The notes below the pieces were generated by a model. It worked only from the letters and a program-made list of their open reading frames with translations, was not told the origin of the DNA and did no database searches. 64,000 bases of DNA from Denitratisoma oestradiolicum. GTDB taxonomy: Bacteria; Pseudomonadota; Gammaproteobacteria; Burkholderiales; Rhodocyclaceae. The DNA lies in NCBI RefSeq assembly GCF_902813185.1, contig NZ_LR778301.1, positions 3,948,001-4,012,000 on the forward strand, read 5' to 3'. This document shows positions 27,586-42,138 of the stretch, piece after piece. How positions within the stretch are numbered: the stretch's first letter is position 1; every line of letters starts with the position of its first letter. The position numbers and the translations under genes are program-made.

Positions 27586-27936
27586 ATGGGAATCCTCGAC
27601 TGGCGGCACCGGAGCGAAACGACGAAGAACGCGCCCTCCCTGGAGGAGCAGATCATCGCGGCGCTGCGCACCGTCTTCGACCCGGAGATTCCAATCAACA
27701 TCTACGACCTGGGCCTGATCTACGCCCTGGACCTGACCGACAACGGCCACGTCAGCATCCGCATGACCCTGACCGCCCCAGGCTGTCCTGTGGCCCAGAC
27801 CTTCCCCGACACCGTGGCCGCCGCCGTCATGGAAGTCCCGGGAGTGCGCGAGGTGGAAGTGGAACTGGTCTGGGAACCGCCCTGGTCCAGGGAATTGATG
27901 AGCGAGGCAGCGCGCCTGGAACTGGGGCTGTTATGA
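27586..27936 (+). CDS. sufT: SUF assembly protein SufT (DUF59/MIP18 family)
   Basis: The 116-residue protein contains the DUF59 core: VFDPEIPINIYDLGLIY, TAPGCPVAQTFPD and VELVWEPPW. SufT proteins help mature Fe-S enzymes. The ATG at 27586 has a strong GGAGGAG site six to eleven bases upstream, inside the sufU end. The ORF could be read further upstream, but that part is the sufU frame. Confidence 0.92.
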   Translation: MGILDWRHRSETTKNAPSLEEQIIAALRTVFDPEIPINIYDLGLIYALDLTDNGHVSIRMTLTAPGCPVAQTFPDTVAAAVMEVPGVREVEVELVWEPPWSRELMSEAARLELGLL

Positions 27937-27937
27937 C

Positions 27938-28258
27938 ATGAACACATGGATCGATGTCGCCGCGACGGCGGACTTCCCCCCCGGCAGCTTTCGCACCCTC
28001 GACCTGGAGGGCGTGCCGGTGGCCGTATTCAATGTGGACGGCCACTACTACGCCATCCAGGACTGCTGCTCCCACGAGGCCGAGACCCTCTCCTACGGCA
28101 TGGTCGAAGGCCTGGAGATCACCTGCCCCCGCCACCTGGCCCGCTTCTCCCTGGCCACCGGCGCGGCCCTGTCTCCTCCGGCCTACGAACCTGTCGCCAC
28201 TTTCCCGGTGCGGGTCCATGAGGGAATGGTACAGATCCAGGATAAGCGCTTCGATTGA
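27938..28258 (+). CDS. Rieske [2Fe-2S] ferredoxin
   Basis: The 106-residue protein has the Rieske ligands Cys44-x-His46 (CCSHEAE) and Cys63-x2-His66 (CPRHLARF), with the box spacing of bacterial ferredoxin components. It starts one base after the sufT stop. No oxygenase subunit is adjacent; the common placement at the end of SUF operons suggests a general electron donor. The 310 bp after it hold only the zinc-finger-like fragment listed next. Confidence 0.9.
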   Translation: MNTWIDVAATADFPPGSFRTLDLEGVPVAVFNVDGHYYAIQDCCSHEAETLSYGMVEGLEITCPRHLARFSLATGAALSPPAYEPVATFPVRVHEGMVQIQDKRFD

Positions 28259-28397
28259 GCCAGGCGCCTCTGACGACCGGCAGGGACTGGATTTCGGCCG
28301 AAGCCGTTAGTCGTATCGCGGATCGGTTCCGTCCGCTATGAGATGCATAAGGGGCGCTTCGTAATTGCCGGAATCGCCGTTCCGGCAGCGTCGACTT

Positions 28398-28565
28398 TCA
28401 GACCACCATTTCCTCCAGCGAACGGTCCACCTTGAACCCCATTTCCTCGAAGTTCTTGAAATGCCGTTTTCTGCATTCGATGCAGAATTCCTCGTTCGGG
28501 CGCAGTAGATCCGGGGCGAACAGCCGGCACCGCTCGGTCGCGCACCTGTTCGCCGTCCTTAAGCG
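28398..28565 (-). pseudogene. cysteine-rich zinc-finger-like fragment
   Basis: The reverse strand directly after the GIY-YIG stop continues in the same frame with NRCATERCRLFAPDLLRP, then EEFCIECRKRHFKNFEEMG, ending at a stop at 28398-28400. The C-x4-C and C-x2-C pairs could bind zinc. There is no ATG before codon 40, so it is either a detached 3' end of the nuclease, exposed by a stop mutation, or a small gene that lost its start. The rest of 28259-28397 shows nothing recognisable. Confidence 0.4.
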
Positions 28566-28568
28566 TGT

Positions 28569-29778
28569 TTAGCCCGCCTTCTCATTCTTCGTGCGAGACG
28601 CGGAAACCGCCTTCACCAACCGCGCCGCCTTTGGGTCGTAGACGTAGTTAGTTATCGTCCCGTCCTTGATGCGCTCTACGGCCTCGTCAACAACGAACAA
28701 AGGAACGAGGAACCATTCCTGCGGCTGCACTGGATGGCCGAAGCGGTCGTTGATGGCGATGTCCAGCCGCGCAGGCGCAAACAGCCTGTGAAACAGGTTC
28801 TCCATTCGCGAGCGGTTGATGCCTGCCAGCTTGTAGGTGGCAACCACCTCGACCTTCGCCAGAAGGTATGTGGCGTCATGCTCGGCGTCCGCGATGCGGG
28901 TCTCAACCTTGCTGCCGGTCACGCCGATCTTATGGATCAGGTCGCGGTGTTGCGCAACATAGGGATGATCGGACAGCGAGCGCAAGACATAGATCGTGCC
29001 GCTCTCGACATCATCGGCCTCGAACTCACCGCCGAAGGACATTTGCCCGCTCTCCGGCGAAACCAACCGCCGCGCGGCGGGGTCGTTGTAGAACGCGCGT
29101 TGAAGCGAGCGCAGCAATAGATTGCTCTCTGTGCCGTTGGCGAAGATCAGCCGCAGGCGGCGATCCACTTCCCCCGCTGTCGTCTTCAAAGGTTCTCCCA
29201 CCTCGGCGACATAGAGGGTGATGCCGTCGAGGACGAAGAAGTCTCCGGCTTCAATCGCGCGGCGGCCCGCCTCGATGGGCTGGGATTGGCGCAGGCCAGT
29301 CTTGAGGTCGGCTGCCACGCGCTCAAACAGCGGCCTGAACGTCTCGAAGTCCTCGCACGGCTTGCGGTCGGCGATCTCCTCGGCAGCGCGTTTGTCGGCG
29401 CTGGTGCGGACATGGCGCAGGACGGTGATGTCGTCTGCGTTGGCAACCCCGCCTAGTTCGGCGGCTAGCTGATCCACGTTGTACGTGGCAAGAGGCTCGG
29501 CGACTCCCAGGGTGCCGGCAAGCAAGCCCTGATGGTCCAGCGGCTCTAGCAGGGCGCGGCAGTCAGGGAGCACCCGCAGGCGATCGAACCGCACGGCATA
29601 CAGTCGCTCGAAGATGTCGCGGTCTTCCCCGTGTTGCGGAGCGCGACCGTGCTTCTCGACAAACCGCTGGATTTCCTCGAAGCCGGCGATGACGCGCTCC
29701 TCGCGCGGCGGGCGTCCGCCCTTGGCTTCCGGAACAGCGAACTCCGAAAGTTCCGCCGCCAGTTCGTCTAGGTCGGGG

Positions 29779-29786
<8 letters not shown>
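28569..29786 (-). CDS. GIY-YIG (T5orf172-like) nuclease-family protein
   Basis: The 405-residue protein begins at the ATG at 29786, which overlaps the helicase remnant by eight bases. The C-terminal half has a GIY-YIG-type core: GTIYVLRS at 263-270, IHKIGVTG at 284-291, Arg297 and Glu329. The N-terminal half (about 1-200) is unassigned and includes an RGRPPREE-like basic patch. In other genomes such proteins accompany DEAD/DEAH helicases in restriction-like islands. Here the helicase is truncated, so its function may be lost. Confidence 0.7.
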
Positions 29787-32044
<2,258 letters not shown>

Positions 32045-32292
32045 TTACGCCAGTCTGATTCATTGTGCTAATCAATAGATCCTACTGCCCCGATTGGGGA
32101 AGTTGATCGGCTGCACCTATCAGTCTTCAAGTCAGCTGCGAAGATTCGTGGGATTTATGCGATTCAGATAAATGTTGCGGCGGGTGAGTTGAAGTCCTCG
32201 GAGGGGACGGCGAGCTTCTCAATTAGCCGGTTATTCCAGTTCAACCAGATATCCCGGCCAGTCGCAGGTGCACAGTGAATATGTGTATCAGA

Positions 32293-32607
32293 TTAATTGG
32301 TGAGAATATCCCCCTGCCGATTGTCTACTGTAACAACAGTGGGGTGATATTCAATAGTTGGAATGACACCCATATTCTGTTGGAAAGACTCTAAGAACTG
32401 AGGCGTAAAAAACGCATCAGCGTGTTCTCTGGACTCCCATAGGTAGACCGATAGACCTTGGCTGGTTTCTGTATCAAAACAGAACTGCTTACTGTAAAGA
32501 TGAGGAAGGCCCAGGAAAATATTTTTTGCGCCATGGAGCAGTATGGCGTTGATTTCATCCTGAGTGAATTTTTTTTGGGTCTGGTATTTAACAATAACGG
32601 TAATCAT
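32293..32607 (-). CDS. YdhR/ABM-like putative monooxygenase
   Basis: The 104-residue protein has the ferredoxin-like alpha/beta layout of small mono-oxygenase-fold proteins (MITVIVKYQ, then LLHGAKNIFLGLPHLYSKQFC, then YLWESREHADAFF), and it resembles the YdhR group. Activity is uncertain. The ATG at 32607 is preferred because GGAG stands seven bases upstream; earlier ATGs at 32619 and 32637 overlap that site. It lies downstream of the GMC oxidoreductase and probably shares its transcript. GC content is visibly lower than in the core genome. Confidence 0.7.
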   Translation of the reverse strand: MITVIVKYQTQKKFTQDEINAILLHGAKNIFLGLPHLYSKQFCFDTETSQGLSVYLWESREHADAFFTPQFLESFQQNMGVIPTIEYHPTVVTVDNRQGDILTN

Positions 32608-32662
32608 AGGGTTCTCCATGGGTTGATGATTGGACAAAGGTAAAGTCGATACGGGAACACGA

Positions 32663-34255
32663 TCAACAGACCGGATGATCTTCGAGTATCAGTTCTGAAG
32701 CCCGGAGGGCAATGGCCATGATGGTCGCATTGGTGATTCCCGCAACCATTTCCGGAATGATGGAAGCATCGACGATCCGCAACCCATCCGTCGAGTGAAC
32801 TCTCATTTTCGAATCGACGACCGAGTTCTGAATGGTCGAGCCCATCGCACAGGTACCAACAGCGTGAAAGCCCGGTAAGCCATTTCTCTGGTACAGGTCG
32901 ATAATTTCGTCATCAGTTTGTGCTTCAGCAGAGTTTGTGGCCTCCTGCATGATTCGTTGTGCCAACGGTGTTTGAGCGGCGATATGACGTATATGACGAA
33001 CTGCAGCAACACTGATCTGACGGTCATATTCGTCACTCAAGTAATTGGACTGGATGGATGCAGGCTGTTGACCATCGAAAGACGTAATCTGTATCTGCCC
33101 CTGGCTTTGTGGATAGATTGGGTAACCTAGAAGTGTGACGCCAGGCGAATTACTAAAGGCATCTCCTTGACGGGAGAATGGGTTGAACATCAACTGAATA
33201 TCCGCGCGTTTGTTAGCTGCATTGGTTGAGATAAATGCTGCGGCATGACAAGGTGACTGCGACATAGGGCCAGTGCGGTTAATGTAGTAACGCAAAACAT
33301 TGCGCACAAGTGGCAGGCCGGCGTATTGATGGTTCTCTGAGTCATTCGGGGAATGAACTTCGAAGTTGATACCCAATAGCAAGTGTTCTCTCAGATTAGC
33401 CCCCACCTTTGGGTTATCACATATCACCTGTATTCCCAGCGACTTGAGCAATGACGACGCTCCCACCCCAGAGCGTTGCAGAATTTGTGGAGACTCAATT
33501 GCCCCAGCGCAAAGAATGACTTCTCGCCTAGCGCTATAACATACTGCGTGTCCTCGGCAAGTCGCATCGACACCGCTTGCCCGATTACCGTCAAAAATTA
33601 TTCGGTTGGTGCGCGTATCAATTTCAATACGGAGGTTTTTTCTTTTTATCGCGGGCTTCAGGAAAGCCGTAGCCGCACTAACCCGCTTGCGATCAGCACT
33701 AATATTGAAATGTAGATAAGCCGCACCGGTTCTGCCGATATCGCTTACCTTATCCAAGTAAGGCAGTCCGCTGGCACGTGCTGATTCAATGAATGCCTGG
33801 GTAATAGCATGTTGTCTGTCATGGGGCAGGATAGGGATGATCCCCTTACTCCCAGAGCCACCATCCAGTTGATTAAAACACCGCTCAATCTCGGGCCAGT
33901 GCCAATGATGACCTCCGACATGCGACATTGTTGCAAAGCCCTCCTGCTGGGCGCGTACCCACAACATACCGTTGACTGAACTCGACCCACCAAGTGTTTT
34001 CCCCCGTAGCCAGAACTCTAGTGATGACGGCAAAGCCGGGCGTGGTACCGGATGGCGACTAACATAGCGATCTCCAGACAGAAGAGCTCCAAATCCTTTC
34101 GGCATAGTCAGCAGTGGGCTACTGTCTCGTGGCCCCTGCTCTAGCAGCAAGACAGAATGGTGTCCATTAGCACTAAGTCGATTAGCTAAAACAGAGCCGG
34201 CGGACCCCGCACCTACAATAATGAAGTCGAAGGTTTCTGTGCTCGAATTGGTCAT
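32663..34255 (-). CDS. GMC-family FAD-dependent oxidoreductase (choline/alcohol dehydrogenase-like)
   Basis: The 530-residue flavoenzyme has the N-terminal FAD-binding motif GAGSAG at 15-20. A GMC signature lies near LRGKTLGGSSSVNGMLWVR. The catalytic His464 is in FHAVGTCAMG and its partner Asn509 in PEMVAGITNATIMA. It probably oxidises an alcohol substrate, which is unknown. The ATG at 34255 follows AAGGA at a good distance, so the upstream in-frame codons were dropped. It lies 36 bp after an AraC regulator on the same strand. Confidence 0.85.
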   Translation of the reverse strand: MTNSSTETFDFIIVGAGSAGSVLANRLSANGHHSVLLLEQGPRDSSPLLTMPKGFGALLSGDRYVSRHPVPRPALPSSLEFWLRGKTLGGSSSVNGMLWVRAQQEGFATMSHVGGHHWHWPEIERCFNQLDGGSGSKGIIPILPHDRQHAITQAFIESARASGLPYLDKVSDIGRTGAAYLHFNISADRKRVSAATAFLKPAIKRKNLRIEIDTRTNRIIFDGNRASGVDATCRGHAVCYSARREVILCAGAIESPQILQRSGVGASSLLKSLGIQVICDNPKVGANLREHLLLGINFEVHSPNDSENHQYAGLPLVRNVLRYYINRTGPMSQSPCHAAAFISTNAANKRADIQLMFNPFSRQGDAFSNSPGVTLLGYPIYPQSQGQIQITSFDGQQPASIQSNYLSDEYDRQISVAAVRHIRHIAAQTPLAQRIMQEATNSAEAQTDDEIIDLYQRNGLPGFHAVGTCAMGSTIQNSVVDSKMRVHSTDGLRIVDASIIPEMVAGITNATIMAIALRASELILEDHPVC

Positions 34256-34291
34256 GGTAGCTTCCTTGATCATCAAAAATGACGTACTTGA

Positions 34292-35380
34292 TCAGCTATT
34301 GGACTGACCGGTTCTTAGCTCAGTTGGTGTAGAACCGGACCAACGTTTAACCGCACGACGAAAAGCGCGATCATCACTAAATCCCAACTGAAGGGCTATA
34401 CACTTCATGGGCCGACTGGTCGTACGGAGCGCATGACTGGCATATGACATCCGGCATCGGTTGAGGATGTCGGAATAGCTGGTGCCTTCACCCCGTAAAC
34501 GACGCCTCAAGGTTGCGGGACTTAAATTGACTAATTGAGTGACTGTTTCAAAGGTAATGTGAGACTTCTGGTTACGCAGAGAAGCTTGGATCAGGGTCTC
34601 GATCTGACTGGACAAACTACTGCCTTTCGGCCCGACCACAGAAAGATCCAATGGGAAATGGTCGATAACCTGCTTGAGTTGCTCACTATTCCTAGCCACC
34701 GGCAGGGTCAGGCACGATACTGGAAATACTATCCGGCTATGTCTCTGCTGATAAAACAGCGGTACGTCCGGCAGTCCGCCCAGCGGAGGAGAAAACGTGG
34801 GTTTGTCACAGCACAATCCAAGTTCTGAAACCGGCAGATCGACTGCTGTAATCCAGCTAAATAGCTGATAAAAAATACTCATGGAAGCCAGCAGTAGCAA
34901 GAGCGATGGTGTGTCCTTCATCGGACGGTCCAGCTCTATGCGCAACTCCGCAAATTCACTGCCCTGCACCAACTGAAGTGACAGCCCAATGGCCTTCACT
35001 AGCTCACAATAGACTATTGAGCGTTCAATCACACAAGCGAGGTTATCGCAGGTAATAACACAGTGCAGCAGCATGTCTGTGACATCTTTTGTCACTATCG
35101 CTTGGAGTGGCAGGGTGGTCGCCTCAGAGGAGAGAAGGCTGCAGATGTAATTAAAAAATCTACTGCATTCGCTGGGCGAGACCATATTGGGAGAAGCTTG
35201 GTTGTCCCACTTAATACCGGCTTGTTCAAGCAAGGTTGATCGGTCATATCCCCGGTTCTCCAGTTCTCGGAGCATAAAAGGTATGAGCCTTGCGGTCGAA
35301 TACATGGTGGTGGAACCATCATCCATCGAGGGCCGCTCGCTGCGCAACGATAAGGCCTCTTTGATCTGAGGGTTTTCCAT
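34292..35380 (-). CDS. AraC-family regulator (N-terminal ligand-sensing type)
   Basis: The 362-residue protein has a long N-terminal sensory region (about 1-250) and the paired AraC helix-turn-helix at the C-terminus: TFETVTQLVNLSPATLRRRL and ALQLGFSDDRAFRRAVKRWSG. This layout matches the OruR/ArgR-like AraC subgroup. It is upstream of the GMC oxidoreductase in the same direction and is its likely activator. Lower GC and leucine/serine-rich codon use differ from the neighbouring gyrB. Confidence 0.85.
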   Translation of the reverse strand: MENPQIKEALSLRSERPSMDDGSTTMYSTARLIPFMLRELENRGYDRSTLLEQAGIKWDNQASPNMVSPSECSRFFNYICSLLSSEATTLPLQAIVTKDVTDMLLHCVITCDNLACVIERSIVYCELVKAIGLSLQLVQGSEFAELRIELDRPMKDTPSLLLLLASMSIFYQLFSWITAVDLPVSELGLCCDKPTFSPPLGGLPDVPLFYQQRHSRIVFPVSCLTLPVARNSEQLKQVIDHFPLDLSVVGPKGSSLSSQIETLIQASLRNQKSHITFETVTQLVNLSPATLRRRLRGEGTSYSDILNRCRMSYASHALRTTSRPMKCIALQLGFSDDRAFRRAVKRWSGSTPTELRTGQSNS

Positions 35381-35483
35381 CCAAAAACTCCGGCCAATGA
35401 TGATCTCCGGATTCTATGACTGTGTAAGAGGCCCAGGAAGGACCCTGGCGATCACCATCGGGACCTTCGTGTCCTTCACTATT

Positions 35484-35576
35484 GATCCTGGCCCAGATGT
35501 CCTTCGGTTTGAGCGGTGGCTTCTGGCCGACGAGCTTTCCCTTGTTCCAGGCTTCTCATTTGTTGACGGTTTCCAT
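35484..35576 (-). pseudogene. tyrosine-integrase N-terminal remnant with internal stop
   Basis: The reverse strand from the ATG at 35576 reads METVNK, a TGA stop, then EAWNKGKLVGQKPPLKPKDIW before homology to anything familiar ends near 35484. The KGKLVGQKPPLKPKDIW segment is the usual beginning of a group of phage-type tyrosine recombinases, where the stop replaces a Trp codon. Only about 30 codons survive. The surrounding 35381-35780 has no gene; an imperfect palindrome around GAGCTC lies at about 35724-35753. Confidence 0.65.
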
Positions 35577-35780
35577 GATCGGAGTCCTATGTTCGGACTA
35601 TGCTGGAATGGTTGCTGTTGAGGCAGGTGGCTTACGCGGAGTGTCGACCCTCTGCGGTATCCGAGGTACTACGGCCGGTTACCGAGTTGAGCAGCCATTC
35701 CTGACGACTGATCACCGACAAGTCCTCAGCCTTATATTGAGCTCCACATAAGGCCGAAACCCAGTCATCTGAAATCGGTT

Positions 35781-35816
35781 AAAAAAATGGCCTGCACAAT
35801 TCAGTGCAGGCCATTT
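35781..35816 (-). terminator. rho-independent terminator of gyrB
   Basis: On the minus strand a perfect 13-bp stem, with the arms AAATGGCCTGCAC and GTGCAGGCCATTT around six bases, is followed by a T-run. It lies about 75 bp beyond the gyrB stop and separates gyrB from the genomic island. Confidence 0.9.
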
Positions 35817-35891
35817 GATACCAAAATGATTCCGTTCTCACGAAATCCAGAATTTTGGGAAAGATCCAGACTTCAGTGAGATCCTACAGGT

Positions 35892-39529
<3,638 letters not shown>

Positions 39530-39743
39530 CTATAAGTCTCCTTTGTTAACTAATAAGACCTCGACTGGTCCTGTGGAAAATAGGAAATTACTGTTAGGGT
39601 TCAATGAATTAACCCCTTAGTAAAGCTCTTGGCAAGTTACTGGTTTGGCTGTGGGCAAATGTGGGGGAAATCCGCCCAGGGGGAAAGACAAGGGGTTGTC
39701 CACAATCTGTCCAAAGGAAACTCAGTGCCTTTTCCATGCTGCT
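39530..39743. other. dnaA-dnaN intergenic region, candidate oriC element
   Basis: Three DnaA-box-like 9-mers are visible: TGTGGAAAA at 39572-39580 and TGTGGGCAA at 39650-39658 on one strand, and TTGTCCACA at 39696-39704 on the other. The first and last differ from TTATCCACA by one base. The stretch 39580-39640 is AT-rich for this genome (AATTACTGTTAGG, TTCAATGAATTAA). These fit an origin or a dnaN regulatory region. Confidence 0.5.
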
Positions 39744-41135
39744 TTACCCCTTGATGGTCTGCAATAGAACGTGCAGGTCGTTGTTGAGTTGGGGGTCCCG
39801 GCTGCGCAAATCGATTATGGTGCGGCAGGCATGGAGTACGGTGGTATGGTCGCGGCCGCCGAAGGCGTCGCCGATTTCCGGCAAGCTGTGGGCGGTGAGT
39901 TCCCGGCACAGCCACATGGCTACTTGACGAGGCCGGGCAATGGCCCGGGTGCGCTTTTGGGAGTACATCTCGGCCACTTTGATCTTGTAGAAGTCCGCCA
40001 CGGTCTTCTGAATCAATTCCACGGTCAGTTGCCGGTTGGTGGCGCCGATGACGTCCTTGAGGGCCTCCTTGGCCACGTCAATGGTGATGGGGCGGCCGTG
40101 GAAGCGGGCAAAGGCCAGTACCCGGTTCAGGGCGCCTTCCAGTTCGCGTACGTTGGAACGTAGGTTTTTGGCGATCAGGAAGGCCACGTCGTCGCTCACG
40201 TCGATATGGGAGGCTTCAGCCTTCTTCTTGATGATGGCGACCCGCATTTCCAGTTCCGGGGGTTCGATCTGGACGGTCAGGCCCCAGTCAAAGCGGGAGA
40301 TCAGCCGGTCTTCCAGGCCCTGGATGTCCTTTGGGTAGGTGTCGCAGGTAATGACGATCTGCTTCTTGGCTTCCACCAGAGCGTTGAATGCGTAGAAGAA
40401 CTGTTCCTGGGTGCTGTTCTTGCCATTGAAGAACTGGATGTCGTCGATCAGCAACAGGTCCAGGGTGCGGTAGTAACGCTTGAAGGCGTCGAAGGATTTG
40501 TTTTGATAAGCCCGCACCACGTCGGAAACGAAATCCTCGGCGTGCAGGTAACGCACCATGGAGCCAGGGCTGACACCGATCACGGCATTGCCGATGGCGT
40601 GGATCAAGTGGGTCTTGCCCAGACCTACGCCGCCATAGACGAATAGGGGGTTGTAGGAAACACCAGGATTGACTGCCACCTGTTGGGCGGCAGCACGGGC
40701 CAGATCGTTGGCCCGGCCGGTCACAAGGGTATCGAAGGTGAATTCGGGGTTGAGCCGGGTTTTGTCGTAGGCCGGATCGGAAATGTGGGCAAGGGGGCTG
40801 TTGGTGGTATAGGCAGACAATCCTGCCGCTGGGTGGGCCGGCTCCAGTAGCAGTGGAGCAAGGGCCTGGGTAGCGGCTTCGATCGGCGGAGCGTCGTAAA
40901 TGGTGAGACTGACGCTGACAGGTTCACCGAAATATTCCTTGCCGAGGGTTTCAATCTGGCTCAGATAGCGGTCACGTACCCATTGCAATACGAAACGGTT
41001 GGGAGCAAGCAGACGCAACCTTCCCGTAGAGGCCTCATCATCCTCCATCCGGAGTGCCTTGATCCAGGTGTTGAACTGCTGGGCGGAAAGTTCCCGTTCA
41101 AACTGGTTCAAACAAGTCGTCCAGAAGTCGCTCAT
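39744..41135 (-). CDS. dnaA: chromosomal replication initiator protein DnaA
   Basis: The 463-residue initiator starts [16 protein letters not shown] at the ATG at 41135, the typical N-terminal domain. Walker A is GGVGLGKT, Walker B is [10 protein letters not shown], and the C-terminal DNA-binding signature is [22 protein letters not shown]. It opens oriC. The longer ORF to 41282 adds sequence without homology. The gene has its own upstream promoter region with a DnaA box. Confidence 0.98.
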   Translation of the reverse strand: MSDFWTTCLNQFERELSAQQFNTWIKALRMEDDEASTGRLRLLAPNRFVLQWVRDRYLSQIETLGKEYFGEPVSVSLTIYDAPPIEAATQALAPLLLEPAHPAAGLSAYTTNSPLAHISDPAYDKTRLNPEFTFDTLVTGRANDLARAAAQQVAVNPGVSYNPLFVYGGVGLGKTHLIHAIGNAVIGVSPGSMVRYLHAEDFVSDVVRAYQNKSFDAFKRYYRTLDLLLIDDIQFFNGKNSTQEQFFYAFNALVEAKKQIVITCDTYPKDIQGLEDRLISRFDWGLTVQIEPPELEMRVAIIKKKAEASHIDVSDDVAFLIAKNLRSNVRELEGALNRVLAFARFHGRPITIDVAKEALKDVIGATNRQLTVELIQKTVADFYKIKVAEMYSQKRTRAIARPRQVAMWLCRELTAHSLPEIGDAFGGRDHTTVLHACRTIIDLRSRDPQLNNDLHVLLQTIKG

Positions 41136-41252
41136 GAATTCCAATATCTCGGAATGCCTGTGGCACCGAGGAAATGTTTTCTTGTTTATGTGTTGGGAAC
41201 CGCCGATCGAATCTACTGAGACTCGTCTTCGGGGCCGCTTTGGGGAGGAAGC

Positions 41253-41283
41253 ATTGTAGCCACTAAACGGCAGGTTATCCACA
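41253..41283 (-). promoter_or_regulatory. dnaA promoter region with perfect DnaA box
   Basis: On the minus strand TACAAT (plus-strand ATTGTA, 41253-41258) resembles a -10 element. A perfect DnaA box TTATCCACA lies at 41275-41283 (plus strand) about 17 bp upstream, covering the -35 position. Such placement fits autoregulation of dnaA and could also serve the origin. Confidence 0.55.
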
Positions 41284-41314
41284 GCTTGTCATGTTCCTAA
41301 AATTAATCCCTTAC

Positions 41315-41343
41315 TTGACAGAGACGCCCGGAAAATATCTAAT
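41315..41343 (+). promoter_or_regulatory. sigma-70 promoter of rpmH
   Basis: A consensus -35 TTGACA (41315-41320) is followed after 17 bp by TCTAAT (41338-41343), which matches five of six -10 positions. Transcription would begin near 41350, 27 bp before rpmH, and read toward rpmH-rnpA-yidD-yidC. Confidence 0.7.
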
Positions 41344-41376
41344 CGCACGTTTAACTTTCGCCGAAGGTAGTATTTC

Positions 41377-41511
41377 ATGAAGCGTACTTACCAACCGTCC
41401 GTTGTGCGCCGCAAGCGTACTCATGGCTTCCTCGTTCGCATGCGTACCCGTGGTGGTCGTGCCGTGATCCGCGCCCGTCGCGCCAAGGGGCGTCATCGCC
41501 TGGCTGTTTAA
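41377..41511 (+). CDS. rpmH: 50S ribosomal protein L34
   Basis: The 44-residue protein reads [20 protein letters not shown] and ends with the Arg/Lys-rich tail typical of L34, a structural protein of the large ribosomal subunit. It is too short for routine ORF lists. A clear promoter precedes it, and rnpA follows in the same direction, the universally conserved pair next to dnaA. Confidence 0.98.
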   Translation: MKRTYQPSVVRRKRTHGFLVRMRTRGGRAVIRARRAKGRHRLAV

Positions 41512-41523
41512 GGGGCTCTGCCG

Positions 41524-41889
41524 GTGGCGGGAGAAATGCGCTTCCGCCCCGTACACAGGTTGCGTCAGGCCGGTGAATTCGGGGCGGTGTTTGCGTACCG
41601 CCGCGTGTTGCGAGGCACTTGGTTCAGCCTGCATTACTGCGCCAATTCGCAGGGTTCGGCGCGGCTTGGCTTGGTGGTGTCGAAGCGCAATGCCCGTCGG
41701 GCGGTGCAGCGTAACGCCATCAGACGCGTGATTCGTGAATGTTTTCGCGGCTTGCGTTCAGAACTTCCCTGCTACGATCTGATTTTCCGCTTGACCCGTT
41801 CCAGCCCGAAAGGGGAACCGCATCGGGCCGACTGGAAGAACGACGTCGAGATTCTCCTGGCCCGCTTGCCCAGAAACGAATCCAGATGA
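41524..41889 (+). CDS. rnpA: ribonuclease P protein component
   Basis: The 121-residue RNA-binding subunit of RNase P has the signature [19 protein letters not shown]. It processes the 5' ends of tRNA precursors together with the RnpB RNA. I used the GTG at 41524, which has AGGGG about nine bases upstream; an ATG at 41536 (MRFRPV) is an alternative start. Its stop overlaps yidD (ATGA). Confidence 0.95.
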   Translation: MAGEMRFRPVHRLRQAGEFGAVFAYRRVLRGTWFSLHYCANSQGSARLGLVVSKRNARRAVQRNAIRRVIRECFRGLRSELPCYDLIFRLTRSSPKGEPHRADWKNDVEILLARLPRNESR

Positions 41890-42107
41890 GAAACTTGCTG
41901 GCGGTTTTTCTTGTGGGACTGATTCGTGTCTACCAATGGGGATTCAGCCCCTTCCTTGGGCAGAATTGCCGATTTCACCCTACCTGCTCCGATTACGCTG
42001 TGGAATCCCTGCGTCGGCATGGTCCGATCAAGGGGCTCTACTTGACGTTGCGGCGAATAGGGTGCTGCCATCCCTGGCACCCTGGTGGTTGTGACCCCGT
42101 CCCCTAG
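41886..42107 (+). CDS. yidD: membrane protein insertion efficiency factor YidD
   Basis: The 73-residue protein has a short N-terminal hydrophobic segment followed by the conserved [19 protein letters not shown] and [14 protein letters not shown]. The cysteines and the HPTCS/HPWHPGG motifs are the family signature. It assists YidC-dependent insertion. The start overlaps the rnpA stop, and the rnpA-yidD-yidC order is standard. Confidence 0.95.
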   Translation: MRNLLAVFLVGLIRVYQWGFSPFLGQNCRFHPTCSDYAVESLRRHGPIKGLYLTLRRIGCCHPWHPGGCDPVP

Positions 42108-42138
42108 CCTATTAAGACTTATTGAGAATTTGAGCGCA

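Noticed and set aside
32164..32292. Open frame with GRDIWLNWNNRLIEKLAVPSE after the YdhR-like stop
   Set aside because: It is under 40 codons, has no start codon or ribosome site, and matches no family I know.
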